NCBI GenBank assembly: GCA_011051925.1
Contig: DRKE01000460.1
Span: forward strand, 1 to 29,279
DNA from: Deltaproteobacteria bacterium
GTDB taxonomy: Bacteria; Myxococcota_A; UBA9160; UBA4427
Length of the DNA: 29,279 bases
Direction: 5' to 3'
How positions within the stretch are numbered: the stretch's first letter is position 1; each line of letters begins with the position of its first letter. The translations under genes and the position numbers were made by a program. Below are positions 1 to 7,415 of this stretch, piece by piece. A model generated the notes under the pieces. It worked only from the letters and a program-made list of their open reading frames with translations. It did no database searches and had not been told where the DNA came from.

Positions 1-789
1 CGGCACGGTCATGTGGAAATCGATGTGTCGCCGGGCGCCTGATCGCCAGCCGCGAAGACTGTGGATGTCGATCCAGGAGGATTCCCTCGCGTCCTCGAGG
101 GTCGCGACCGTCGATTCGATGAGTCGCCCGTCGGCTTCGTCCATCAGGCCGCGCAGGGAATCGACGAGAAGCCGAAAGCCCTCCCAGGCGACATGGACGG
201 CGACGACGATGGCGATCCAGGGATCGGCCCAGATCCATCCGGTGAGCCGAACGACGAAAAGGCCGCCGATCACGCCGGCACTCGTCCAGACGTCGGCCAG
301 GACGTGTCGCCCGTCGGCCCGGAGCGCTTCCGAGCGGGTCCGCTCGCCCGTTCGTGTGAGGTAGACGCCGAGGATCGCGTTGGCGGCGGCCGAAGCCGCG
401 AGAAGGACGAGTCCGACATCCAGGTCGTGGATCACCGGGCCTGCGATGAGTTCATGGATGCTCTCGACGCCGATCACGAGGGCGGCGAAGAGGATCGCCG
501 TTCCCTCGATGCCCGCGGACAGGAACTCGATCTTGCCATGGCCGTAGGGGTGGGAGGGGTCGGGGGGTCGCGCCGCGATCGCGAGGGCGAGGACCAGCAT
601 GCCCGCGCTGACGATGTTGATGGTCGACTCCATCGCGTCCGCGAAGACGGCGGTCGAGCCGGTCAGCGTGTAGGCCAGGAATTTCGCGGCGAAGATGGCC
701 GTACCGACGAGCAACGCCAGGCGGCCGGCCCGCATCCGTTCGGCCTGCATCGTTCGCGTCCGTTCGTTCGTGATTTCGGGGATCCCCAT
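1..789 (-). CDS. Cation diffusion facilitator (CDF) family metal transporter, C-terminus cut by window edge
   Basis: Reading the minus strand from ATG at 789 gives 263 uninterrupted codons to the window edge, so the protein is 3'-truncated. It looks like a CDF inner-membrane exporter of divalent metal. Hydrophobic segments lie at about 24-42, 56-72, 96-115, 125-143 and 170-200. The family motif HPYGHGKIEF is at residues 80-89, and the TM5 pair H162-xxx-D166 (HVLADVWTS) matches the metal-binding HxxxD of YiiP. Aligned from the shared Gly-Ser, the TM2 site reads E54-xxx-N58 instead of D-xxx-D, so the metal cannot be named. The cytoplasmic domain has begun at the edge. A GGAGG lies about 15 bases upstream, rather far, so an internal ATG at codon 14 is a possible alternative start. 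It is probably the last gene of a minus-strand run with the LLM, epimerase and YaiI genes. Confidence 0.88.
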   Translation of the reverse strand, partial: MGIPEITNERTRTMQAERMRAGRLALLVGTAIFAAKFLAYTLTGSTAVFADAMESTINIVSAGMLVLALAIAARPPDPSHPYGHGKIEFLSAGIEGTAILFAALVIGVESIHELIAGPVIHDLDVGLVLLAASAAANAILGVYLTRTGERTRSEALRADGRHVLADVWTSAGVIGGLFVVRLTGWIWADPWIAIVVAVHVAWEGFRLLVDSLRGLMDEADGRLIESTVATLEDARESSWIDIHSLRGWRSGARRHIDFHMTVP

Positions 790-865
790 CCGGGCAGGAT
801 CGGGCCTCCTCGCTGGAAGGTCAATCGCTGATCGGGAACGGGATCACGCCGGGCGGACCGCCCGC

Positions 866-1318
866 TCAACCGCTCCGCAGGGCCCGATGGGCGAGCTGAT
901 CGAGACGATTCGAGAAGCGGGAGCGGTCTTTCGCCGTGATCGGCGGCGGGCCGCCCGTGGACTGGCCGCTCTCGCGGATGGATGCCTTGATCTCGCGCGT
1001 CGCGAGAGCCCCGCCGATCGAGTCCTGGGTGAACTCACGCCCGTTCGTGCCCAGGGCCAGTGCGCCCACGGCCAGGCAGCGCGCCGCGAGGGGAATGTCG
1101 GCCGTGATGACGATGTCGTTCCTGCGGATCTCGCTGGCGATCCAATCGTCTGCTGCATCGGGGCCCTCGGCGACGACGACCATCCCGACGCCGAGGTCAT
1201 GAGGCACCTGGATCCGCTGATTGGCCACGACGACGACCGGCAGGCCCAGTCTCGCCGCGACCGCATAGACTTCCTCCTTGACCGGGCAGGCATCTCCGTC
1301 GATGAAGATCTCCGTCAT
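866..1318 (-). CDS. YaiI/YqxD family (DUF188, UPF0178) protein
   Basis: A 150-residue protein with the N-terminal signature of the YaiI/YqxD family: FIDGDACPVKEE at residues 5-16, with paired acidic residues D7 and D9 in a PIN-like fold. The later block NDIVITADIPLA and the C-terminal FTQDSIGGALA also fit. Full length matches the usual 150 or so residues. The family is widespread and has no firmly established biochemical role; a nuclease activity is suspected from the PIN-like fold. The start is ATG with only a weak purine stretch upstream. The gene lies 19 bases after the epimerase and 76 bases before the CDF transporter on the same strand, so the three may be cotranscribed. No functional link to these neighbours is visible. 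Confidence 0.93.
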   Translation of the reverse strand: MTEIFIDGDACPVKEEVYAVAARLGLPVVVVANQRIQVPHDLGVGMVVVAEGPDAADDWIASEIRRNDIVITADIPLAARCLAVGALALGTNGREFTQDSIGGALATREIKASIRESGQSTGGPPPITAKDRSRFSNRLDQLAHRALRSG

Positions 1319-1337
1319 GGATCGCGCCGTCCTTCGC

Positions 1338-2429
1338 TCAAGGTTTCCAATCCCGGGCCCGCGCGATCAGGTCGTCCTCGAAATCGAAATCGAAGGTCTG
1401 GCTTTCGGCGAGGCCCTCGGATCGGTACCAGCGCCAGGTTCGCTCGACCGTCCGTGGAAAGTCCATCTCGGGTTCCCAGCCGCAATGACGTCGGAGCTTG
1501 TCGATCGAGAAGAGGGCGCTCCGGTCCCAGTGATGGAGATGGGGGGCGATCTGCTGGACGAGCATCGAGAGCATGAAGCGGTTGATCATGACGGGGCTGA
1601 TCCGCGCCCTGCTGCGGATGTCGACCTTGGCTTGCGCTTTCGGCAGCTCGATCCCGATCCGGCCCTGCCAGAGCGCCTCCATCAGGGCGGGAGGAATGAA
1701 GACCTTCTCGACCTCGCGTTCGAGGACCCGCGCGAAGGTGTCGACGTAGCCCTCCTGGCTGAAGAAATCCCCGCCCGTCAGGTTGTACCGCTCGCCGAAG
1801 CTGCGAGGTTCGCCGAGCAGCATGCGAAGCGCGCGGGCCTGATCGTCGGCATGACCCACCTGCTGGAGCATGCGGCCATTGCCGGGAACGAGGATCGGGC
1901 GGCCCTGGAGGATCCGCTGGAACATCCGCTGTTCGCGATCCGGCAGGATGTTGTGCGCGCCCATGACCATCGAGAAGGCGACGATCGAGGCCGGGAACCG
2001 GTTCTCCCGCCATTCCCGGATCAGGATGTCTTCGCAGAGCAATTTGTTCTGGCCGTACTCGTTCTGTGCCGGACCGCGCTCGACCGGATGGTTCTCGGTG
2101 ATCGGAAGGAGATCGCTCGCTGCGTAGATCACCGTCGAACTGATGAAGATGTAGTGGGCGACGCGCCCCCGGAAGAGGTCGATCATCAGCTCCACGTCCT
2201 CGGGGCGATAGGCGGAAACATCGATGATCGCATCGACGTCGACTCCGGAAAGGACGTCCCGCATCCGGGTTTCGTCGGTCCGGTCGGCGAAGAGCCGCTC
2301 GATGCCCATGGGCAGGTCTGCCTGGCTCTGGCCGCGATTCAGGATGACGACGTCATGGCCGGTCCGCGCGAGCTCGTGGACGAGTGCCAGGCCGTTGAAC
2401 TGCGTTCCTCCCATCACGAGGACTCTCAT
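1338..2429 (-). CDS. NAD-dependent epimerase/dehydratase family protein (extended SDR)
   Basis: This 363-residue protein opens with a Rossmann fold: MRVLVMGGTQFNG at 1-13 is the Gly-rich dinucleotide loop, followed by the beta-2 stretch VVILNRG at 27-33. The strand FISSTVIYAAS ends with the catalytic Ser/Thr region, and Y125-xxx-K129 (YGQNK) is the SDR catalytic pair, so the enzyme looks competent. GGTxFNG-type proteins are often annotated as sugar-nucleotide epimerases or isoflavone-reductase/CSP41-like proteins; the substrate is unknown. The start has an excellent Shine-Dalgarno (AAGGAGGGGAG, 6 bases before ATG). It follows the LLM oxidoreductase by 64 bases on the same strand. A related protein without the Tyr/Lys pair lies at 27259-28368. 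Confidence 0.9.
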   Translation of the reverse strand: MRVLVMGGTQFNGLALVHELARTGHDVVILNRGQSQADLPMGIERLFADRTDETRMRDVLSGVDVDAIIDVSAYRPEDVELMIDLFRGRVAHYIFISSTVIYAASDLLPITENHPVERGPAQNEYGQNKLLCEDILIREWRENRFPASIVAFSMVMGAHNILPDREQRMFQRILQGRPILVPGNGRMLQQVGHADDQARALRMLLGEPRSFGERYNLTGGDFFSQEGYVDTFARVLEREVEKVFIPPALMEALWQGRIGIELPKAQAKVDIRSRARISPVMINRFMLSMLVQQIAPHLHHWDRSALFSIDKLRRHCGWEPEMDFPRTVERTWRWYRSEGLAESQTFDFDFEDDLIARARDWKP

Positions 2430-2493
2430 CGGATCTCCCCTCCTTTTTCGGGGTCTGCTGTAGAATGTCGGAATCCCATCCGTTCGCGCCGCC

Positions 2494-3480
2494 TCATTCC
2501 GCGCCCGGCTCTCCTCCAGCCGCGACCCGGTTCTCCTTCAGCCCAGCGGCGAAATGGGGCAGGATCGTGTCCGCGAAGAGTCGGGCTGGCTCCCTCGTGT
2601 CCCGACCGAAGAACTCGATCACGAAGAGGTCGACGCCCTCGGCCCGATGGCGTTCGATCCGCTCGAGGACGGCTTCGGGGGTTCCCCAGATGCCGTGTTC
2701 TTCGATCGCGCCGCCCATGTGCCCGCCGTAGACCTTCTTGGCTTTTTCGAGCGCCCTGCGCGCCTCGACCTCGTTCTCCGCGAGAACGACGACACATTGT
2801 TGGGAGATCCCGATCGAGCCGGGATCCCGGCCGACTTCCTCGCAGCGTCGCCGAAGCGCTTCGACCTTCTTCGGGAGCGCGGCCTGATGGACGGCCATGT
2901 TGTTCCAGGTGTCGGCATGTCGCGCAGCGATCCCCATCAGGACCTTCTCGCCTCCTCCTCCGATCAGGATCTCGGGGCGCACCTTCGGCTTCGGCTCGGA
3001 GAGGGCTTCATGGATCGAGAAATGGCGACCAGAGAAGCTCGCCTTTTCCGTCGTCCACATGCGCACGAGAATCTCGACCATCTCCTCGAGTGCTCGCAGT
3101 CGTTCGCGGGTTTCCGGGAAGGCACAGCCCGTCTCTTCGAACTCAGGGGGAAACCAGCCGGCGCCCAGACCCGCGATCACGCGTCCGGAAGAGATCTCGT
3201 CGATCGTCGCGATCTGTTTCGCGAGCACCGCGGGATTCCGGAAGAAGGGAGGGGTGACCAGGGTCCCGAGTCTCGCGGACCCGGTGATGGCGGCCACCGC
3301 GGCGAGCAGGCTCCAGGCTTCCAGGATCGGAAGGGTCGGGTTGGGCACGCCGTAGAGGTGGTCGCAGACCCAGAGCGAGTCGAATCCAAGGCGGTCGAAT
3401 TCGATCGCCGCGGCCCGGGTCTCGGACCAGGGACGCTTGATCTGTGGGAGGGTCACTCCGAAACGAGGCGAGCGGGGCAT
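2494..3480 (-). CDS. LLM-class (luciferase-like, F420- or FMN-dependent) oxidoreductase
   Basis: A 328-residue protein with the bacterial-luciferase TIM-barrel pattern. It starts FGVTLPQ; FDSLWVCDHLYG follows strand beta-2. The blocks ITGSARLGTLVTPPFFRNP and GRVIAGLGAGWFPPEFEETG are characteristic of F420-dependent LLM enzymes, and PEILIGGGGEKVL is the late phosphate-binding strand. The family transfers hydride between F420H2 (or FMNH2) and small organic substrates; which cofactor is used here cannot be told from sequence. The reading frame stays open well upstream, but the ATG at 3480 has a good AAAGGAAAG ribosome site and begins exactly at the family's normal N-terminus. It is divergent from the hemerythrin gene and heads the minus-strand run towards the CDF gene. 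Confidence 0.92.
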   Translation of the reverse strand: MPRSPRFGVTLPQIKRPWSETRAAAIEFDRLGFDSLWVCDHLYGVPNPTLPILEAWSLLAAVAAITGSARLGTLVTPPFFRNPAVLAKQIATIDEISSGRVIAGLGAGWFPPEFEETGCAFPETRERLRALEEMVEILVRMWTTEKASFSGRHFSIHEALSEPKPKVRPEILIGGGGEKVLMGIAARHADTWNNMAVHQAALPKKVEALRRRCEEVGRDPGSIGISQQCVVVLAENEVEARRALEKAKKVYGGHMGGAIEEHGIWGTPEAVLERIERHRAEGVDLFVIEFFGRDTREPARLFADTILPHFAAGLKENRVAAGGEPGAE

Positions 3481-3532
3481 GCCGGGCTTTCCTTTCTGCC
3501 GGGTCTCACCGATCATACTCCCTGGCGACGAA

Positions 3533-3540
3533 GGGAGGGA
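3533..3540 (+). promoter_or_regulatory. Ribosome binding site that selects the GTG start of the hemerythrin gene
   Basis: GGGAGGGA lies 6 bases before GTG at 3547. No comparable purine run precedes the in-frame ATG codons at 3556, 3598 and 3604, so the GTG is favoured. The whole divergent gap to the LLM gene is only 66 bases. Confidence 0.6.
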
Positions 3541-3546
3541 CCGATC

Positions 3547-4032
3547 GTGTCCAGAATGGATTCCGGGAACCGGCTTTCGGACGATAGAGGCCTTCGGATG
3601 AGAATGCGCGGGGAGGAGCGACGGATCTCTTCCCAGCACCGCCAGCTCGAGGACCTTTTTGCCCGGGTCCTGGGTTCCGTCGAGGCCGGCGGCCCGAGGA
3701 AGGCCGTCAGCGACTTCCTGCTCTTCCAGACCGCCCTGGAAGCCCATATGTCGGTCGAGGAGGAAATCTACTTCCCCGCGTTGCACGGGCTGCGCAACGA
3801 CATGGGTGATGAGCTGGCCGAACTCGTTTCGGACCATGAGCTCATCCGCTCCCTTCTATCCGGGATCCGTCGGGAACTCGATTCGGATGAAATCGATCCC
3901 GCCCTGCGGACCCTGGACGAACTGGCCGATCGGGTCAATCGCCATGAAGACCGGGAAGAGGCGCTTCTGGCCCGGATCACGGAGGGGCCCGTCGCGGGCT
4001 TCGGAGGAAGCGTGCTCGACGATGGGGATTGA
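3547..4032 (+). CDS. Hemerythrin HHE-domain protein
   Basis: A protein of 161 residues from the GTG start, predicted as a cytoplasmic four-helix bundle. The ligand pattern of the hemerythrin family is visible: H31, then H67-xxx-E71 (HMSVEEE), H80, H97 (SDHEL) and H133-xxx-E137 (HEDREE). Such sites bind a non-heme diiron centre used for O2 binding or sensing, NO handling or Fe-S repair; the sequence does not say which. No DNA-binding or signalling domain is attached. Its end overlaps the hemN start by 11 bases, so the two are very probably cotranscribed and perhaps translationally coupled. This suggests a link between oxygen/NO status and oxygen-independent heme synthesis. ATG 3556 or 3598 are possible shorter starts. 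Confidence 0.85.
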   Translation: MSRMDSGNRLSDDRGLRMRMRGEERRISSQHRQLEDLFARVLGSVEAGGPRKAVSDFLLFQTALEAHMSVEEEIYFPALHGLRNDMGDELAELVSDHELIRSLLSGIRRELDSDEIDPALRTLDELADRVNRHEDREEALLARITEGPVAGFGGSVLDDGD

Positions 4033-5464
4033 CGAAGGGGTGAGGCGGCCGAGGGGGACGAATCGGGACGGGTGGGAATCCGAACTCGATTTCGCCGAGC
4101 TGGAAAGGATCTTTCCGCGTTATGTCGGGCCGGGGCCCCGGTACACGAGCTACCCGACGGTGCCGGTCTGGACCGGGGCGTTCGAGCCCGACGATCATGC
4201 GAGGGCGCTTCGCGCCCTTCCGAGCGACGCCGAGATCTCGCTCTACGCCCACGTTCCCTTCTGTGCGAGCCTCTGCCATTTCTGTGCCTGCAATCGCGTC
4301 ATCACCCGCGATCCGGACCTTCCGGAGCGCTATCTGCAGACGATCGAAGCCGAGCTCGATCTCGCCCGCGCCGAACTGCCCGGGCGGCTTCGCTGTGGTC
4401 AGTTGCATTGGGGGGGCGGGACGCCGACGCATCTCCATCCGCGCCAGATCGAACGATTGTTCCGGGCGATGTCCGACCGCTTCGACCTCGTTCCGGGAGC
4501 GGAGATCTCGATCGAGGTCGACCCCCGGGTGACCACGGCCGAGCAGGTCGATGTTCTCGCCGACTGTGGTTTCAATCGGATCTCTCTCGGCGTGCAGGAT
4601 ACGAATGAGGAGACCCAGCGGGCGATCCACCGGATCCAGCCCTTCTCGATGACGCGGGGATTGACGGAGCGCGCGCGGGCCCGGGGCATCGAACGCGTCA
4701 ACTATGACCTCATCTACGGGCTGCCCCATCAGACCGTCGAGTCCTTCGCGGGCACCCTCGACGAAGTCCTTTCCGCGAGACCGGATCGGATCGCGCTCTA
4801 CGGATATGCCCACGTCACCTGGGTCGCGAAGCAGCAGCGGGGCTTCGAGCGCGGTGACCTTCCGGATCCCGCTCGTCGGATCGAGATCTTCCTTTCGGCG
4901 ATCCGACGTCTGGCTGACGCGGGGTATCGGGCGATCGGGATGGATCATTTCGCGCTCCCTGAGGACGAACTCGCCCGGGCTCTCGATTCCGGAACCCTCC
5001 GGCGCAACTTCATGGGGTATACGACACGCGAAGGGGTCGACGTCCTCGCCTTCGGTCCCAGCGCGATCAGTGAGACCCGGGACGCGTACGTGCAGGTCGA
5101 GAAGGATCTTCCGCGCTGGTTCGCGGAAGTCGAGGCGGGACGGCTGGCGACGACGAGGGGGATCTGGCTGACTCCGGACGACCGCGCCCGTCGCTGGATC
5201 ATCGGTCGGATCATGTGTGAAGCCCGGCTGTCGGCGGCGGAGGTCGAGGGGCGTTTCGGAGGCTGCTTCCGGGACGATTTCGCGGCCGCCCTCGACCGGT
5301 TGCGGGCGCTCGAAAAGGATGGGCTGGTCGAACTCTCCGAGAACGGGGATCTCGTCGTGACCGGGGTCGGCCGGGTCCTGTTGCGGCATGTCGCCATGGC
5401 CTTCGACGCCCATCTCGACCCGGAGGCGGCGCAGTCGGCGAGGACCTTCAGCCAGACCGTTTGA
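4022..5464 (+). CDS. hemN: Oxygen-independent coproporphyrinogen III oxidase (radical SAM)
   Basis: A 480-residue cytoplasmic enzyme that decarboxylates coproporphyrinogen III to protoporphyrinogen IX without O2. After RYTSYPT (40-46), the radical-SAM cluster motif C81-xxx-C85-xx-C88-x-C90 (PFCASLCHFCACN) is the true HemN form, with the extra Cys rather than that of HemW. GGGTPT at 131-136 contacts S-adenosylmethionine, and the later blocks EISIEVDPR and NRISLGVQD fit the family. The length is close to that of E. coli HemN. The frame is open upstream, but the ATG at 4022 has GGAGGA 13 bases ahead and a normal N-terminus. It overlaps the hemerythrin gene by 11 bases at its start and the globin stop region by 17 bases at its end. 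Position near ccoNOQP fits supply of heme for a microaerobic oxidase. Confidence 0.95.
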   Translation: MGIDEGVRRPRGTNRDGWESELDFAELERIFPRYVGPGPRYTSYPTVPVWTGAFEPDDHARALRALPSDAEISLYAHVPFCASLCHFCACNRVITRDPDLPERYLQTIEAELDLARAELPGRLRCGQLHWGGGTPTHLHPRQIERLFRAMSDRFDLVPGAEISIEVDPRVTTAEQVDVLADCGFNRISLGVQDTNEETQRAIHRIQPFSMTRGLTERARARGIERVNYDLIYGLPHQTVESFAGTLDEVLSARPDRIALYGYAHVTWVAKQQRGFERGDLPDPARRIEIFLSAIRRLADAGYRAIGMDHFALPEDELARALDSGTLRRNFMGYTTREGVDVLAFGPSAISETRDAYVQVEKDLPRWFAEVEAGRLATTRGIWLTPDDRARRWIIGRIMCEARLSAAEVEGRFGGCFRDDFAAALDRLRALEKDGLVELSENGDLVVTGVGRVLLRHVAMAFDAHLDPEAAQSARTFSQTV

Positions 5465-5957
5465 GCGGTACCGTTTCGGCGGCCTCGCTCATCTGACGAG
5501 TGATCTCCGATGTCGCCCGTCGAAGGGAGCGGAACCCGGCATCGCCGATGTCCCCGCCCAGCACTTCGCGACCGCATTCGACGAAGGCGTCGACGAAGGC
5601 GGGATACATGTCGCTCGTGACGCCGTATTCGGCATGGCTGCGACCCAGGGCGGCAAGATTGTCTGCCAGCCAGGCCTGGTCTTCGCAGAGCGCGTGAATC
5701 GAATGCAGGGTCTCTCGCATCATCTCCTCCTGCTCCGTGATGGAATAGGGCCCGAAGAGTTCTCGCGCATCCGGTCGCCGATCGAAGAAGATCTCGTAGA
5801 AGCGCTCCGTGAAGCGGGCTTCCCGCTCGGCGAGCATCTCCAGGGCACGAAGAAGCGCGTCCGGATCGATTCCCTCCGAGTCTCCGGCTCCGGACTCTTC
5901 CCCCTTCGATGGGGAGGCGTGGGCCCTGGACATGGCGCGCGTGGACGCTCCGATCAT
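5448..5957 (-). CDS. Single-domain globin of the flavohemoglobin-like family
   Basis: A 169-residue protein with a low-complexity N-terminal 28 residues and then one globin domain. Aligned by eye to the globin domain of Hmp flavohemoglobin, the key residues are Y54 (B10, in RFYEIFF), F68 (CD1, ELFG), Q76 (E7) and proximal H108 (F8, LGRSHAEYGV). TyrB10/GlnE7 is the distal pair of globins that react with O2 and NO, including NO dioxygenases. No FAD/NAD reductase domain is attached, so an external reductase would be needed. The ATG overlaps the P450 stop codon as ATGA, implying translational coupling. ATG at 5933 is an alternative start. The stop lies inside hemN on the other strand (17-base overlap), leaving no room for a separate terminator. 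Confidence 0.87.
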   Translation of the reverse strand: MIGASTRAMSRAHASPSKGEESGAGDSEGIDPDALLRALEMLAEREARFTERFYEIFFDRRPDARELFGPYSITEQEEMMRETLHSIHALCEDQAWLADNLAALGRSHAEYGVTSDMYPAFVDAFVECGREVLGGDIGDAGFRSLRRATSEITRQMSEAAETVPLKRSG

Positions 5958-7135
5958 CCGGCGCGGACGGGCAGGCCGATGATGCCCGCCACGAACTCGC
6001 TCTTGAGTCGCTTGATCCGGCTCTCGTCGACCACGTATTCGGGCATCCTCTCGAGCAGGTGCCGGGTCGCCGTCTCGCCCTCCAGGGCCGCGATGTGGGT
6101 GCCGAGGCATGAATGGTTGCCGTGTCCGAAGGTCAGGATCCGCTTCGATTCCCGATGGATGTCGAAACGGTCGGGATCCTCGAACTCGCGCTCGTCTCGA
6201 TTGGCCGAGGGGAAGAGGAAGAGGACGGCCTGGCCGGGTTCGAAGGTCTTGCCGTGGAGTTGGACGGGTTTCATGACGGTCCTTCCCAGGAACTGGGTCG
6301 GCATCGCATAGCGGAGGCCCTCCCGAAACGCATTCGGAATCAGCGCGGGATCGGCCACCAGTTCGGCTCGTTGCTCGGGGGAGCGGAAGAGTTCGAGCGC
6401 GAAGGCGCTGAAGATCTTCGGGAAGCTGTCGGTACTGCCGATCACGAGGGTCGCCATCTGCGAGGCGATGTTGTCGAGGGGGAGGGGTTCCCCGTCGAAT
6501 CGCGCGTTCAGGTAGGCGTTCAGCAGGACATCGTCGTCCGTCGGATGGGCCTTCCTGTGTCGGATGATGTCTTCGAGATAGGCGTTCAGCTCCGCGGAGG
6601 CCGCGAGTCCGTCTTCCGTCATTCCCGGTTGCCCGGGCGCCCGGTCGAAGAAGCGGTTCACGTACGCATAGATCTGATCGCCGTCCTCCGGTGGAAGCCC
6701 GAGCAGGACACAGGCGACGTTGATCGAGATCTTGCCGATGTAGTCCGCCGCGAGATCGACCTCATGGCCGGGTTCCAGGACCTTCGCGTGACGCGCCACG
6801 ATCTCCTCGACGACCGGTGCGAGACTCGCGACACGGCGGGGCTTGAAGGCGCCCGAGATCAAGGCCCGGTTGCGGACGTGCTCGGGCGGATCCATCAGGT
6901 TCACGCTCGGGAAGACCGGCAGCTGCTTCGTGATCAGGTGGGCCGGCGTGGTTCCCCTGGCGGCGGCTGAATAGGATTCGTTGTCGGCACTCTGCTCCCA
7001 GATGTCCTCGAAGCGGGACAATGCCCAGCAGTCGTGTTCCTCGACGTAGTAGGCCGGTGCTTCGTCGCGCAGCTGCTTGTAGATCGGCAGTGGATCCTCG
7101 AGGATCTCGGGCATGAGAGGGTTGTAGTAGACCAT
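5954..7135 (-). CDS. Cytochrome P450
   Basis: A 393-residue soluble bacterial class I-type P450. The heme-thiolate loop FGHGNHSCLG is at 336-345 with ligand C343. ExxR is E272-G-L-R275, and the I-helix reads LVIGSTDSF at 230-238. The usual acid-Thr pair of the oxygen-activating groove is therefore D236-S237, with Ser in place of Thr. The protein lacks a membrane anchor and fused reductase; no ferredoxin or ferredoxin reductase is in the window, so redox partners must be elsewhere. The substrate is unknown. A strong GGAAGGAGG ribosome site precedes the ATG. The 3' end overlaps the globin start by 4 bases; the 72-aa gene lies 61 bases upstream. Confidence 0.95.
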   Translation of the reverse strand: MVYYNPLMPEILEDPLPIYKQLRDEAPAYYVEEHDCWALSRFEDIWEQSADNESYSAAARGTTPAHLITKQLPVFPSVNLMDPPEHVRNRALISGAFKPRRVASLAPVVEEIVARHAKVLEPGHEVDLAADYIGKISINVACVLLGLPPEDGDQIYAYVNRFFDRAPGQPGMTEDGLAASAELNAYLEDIIRHRKAHPTDDDVLLNAYLNARFDGEPLPLDNIASQMATLVIGSTDSFPKIFSAFALELFRSPEQRAELVADPALIPNAFREGLRYAMPTQFLGRTVMKPVQLHGKTFEPGQAVLFLFPSANRDEREFEDPDRFDIHRESKRILTFGHGNHSCLGTHIAALEGETATRHLLERMPEYVVDESRIKRLKSEFVAGIIGLPVRAG

Positions 7136-7196
7136 GGGTGAATCCTCCTTCCGGGTCGTGCTCGAAGCGGCATCGCGACGGATGATGGCCTCGATT

Positions 7197-7415
7197 TCAG
7201 GGTCTCATGAACTCGAAATCGGTATCGGGATCGAGGCTGTCCGCCGTGAAACGCAATTCGTTGGCGATGTCCTGCCACGACCGCTCCTCTTTCCATGATT
7301 CGATCAACTGGGCGAGCATCGCGCGTCCGGCGACGTCCTTCGGAATGCTGCGCTCGCGGGCGGCAGCCAGGAAGGCCTCGAGTTGGGCGCGTGCCAGTTC
7401 GTGTTGCTCGCTCAT
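7197..7415 (-). CDS. Uncharacterised 72-aa protein between amidohydrolase and P450
   Basis: A small acidic protein, predicted mostly alpha-helical: one helix around residues 4-22 (ELARAQLEAFLAAARER) and another around 26-52 (AGRAMLAQLIESWKEERSW). It ends in an acidic tail DPDTDFEFMRP. There is no signal peptide, membrane segment or Cys, and I recognise no family. Its ATG overlaps the TGA of the amidohydrolase as ATGA, which supports real translation in the operon, and it carries the codon use of its neighbours. It could be an accessory or regulatory subunit of the amidohydrolase or P450, but nothing in the sequence proves either. Confidence 0.7.
   Translation of the reverse strand: MSEQHELARAQLEAFLAAARERSIPKDVAGRAMLAQLIESWKEERSWQDIANELRFTADSLDPDTDFEFMRP

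Noticed and set aside
1278..3257. 659-aa plus-strand open frame
   Set aside because: Antisense to the epimerase and LLM genes, whose motifs and ribosome sites are clear. The plus-strand protein is rich in Arg, Asp and Pro with no recognisable domain, a GC-rich shadow frame.
3481..3546. Sigma-70 promoter (CATACT) for the hemerythrin-hemN pair
   Set aside because: CATACT at 3514-3519 has no acceptable -35 box 16-18 bases upstream.
3977..5413. 478-aa minus-strand open frame
   Set aside because: Exactly opposite hemN, which carries intact radical-SAM motifs. No ribosome site or domain in the reverse frame.
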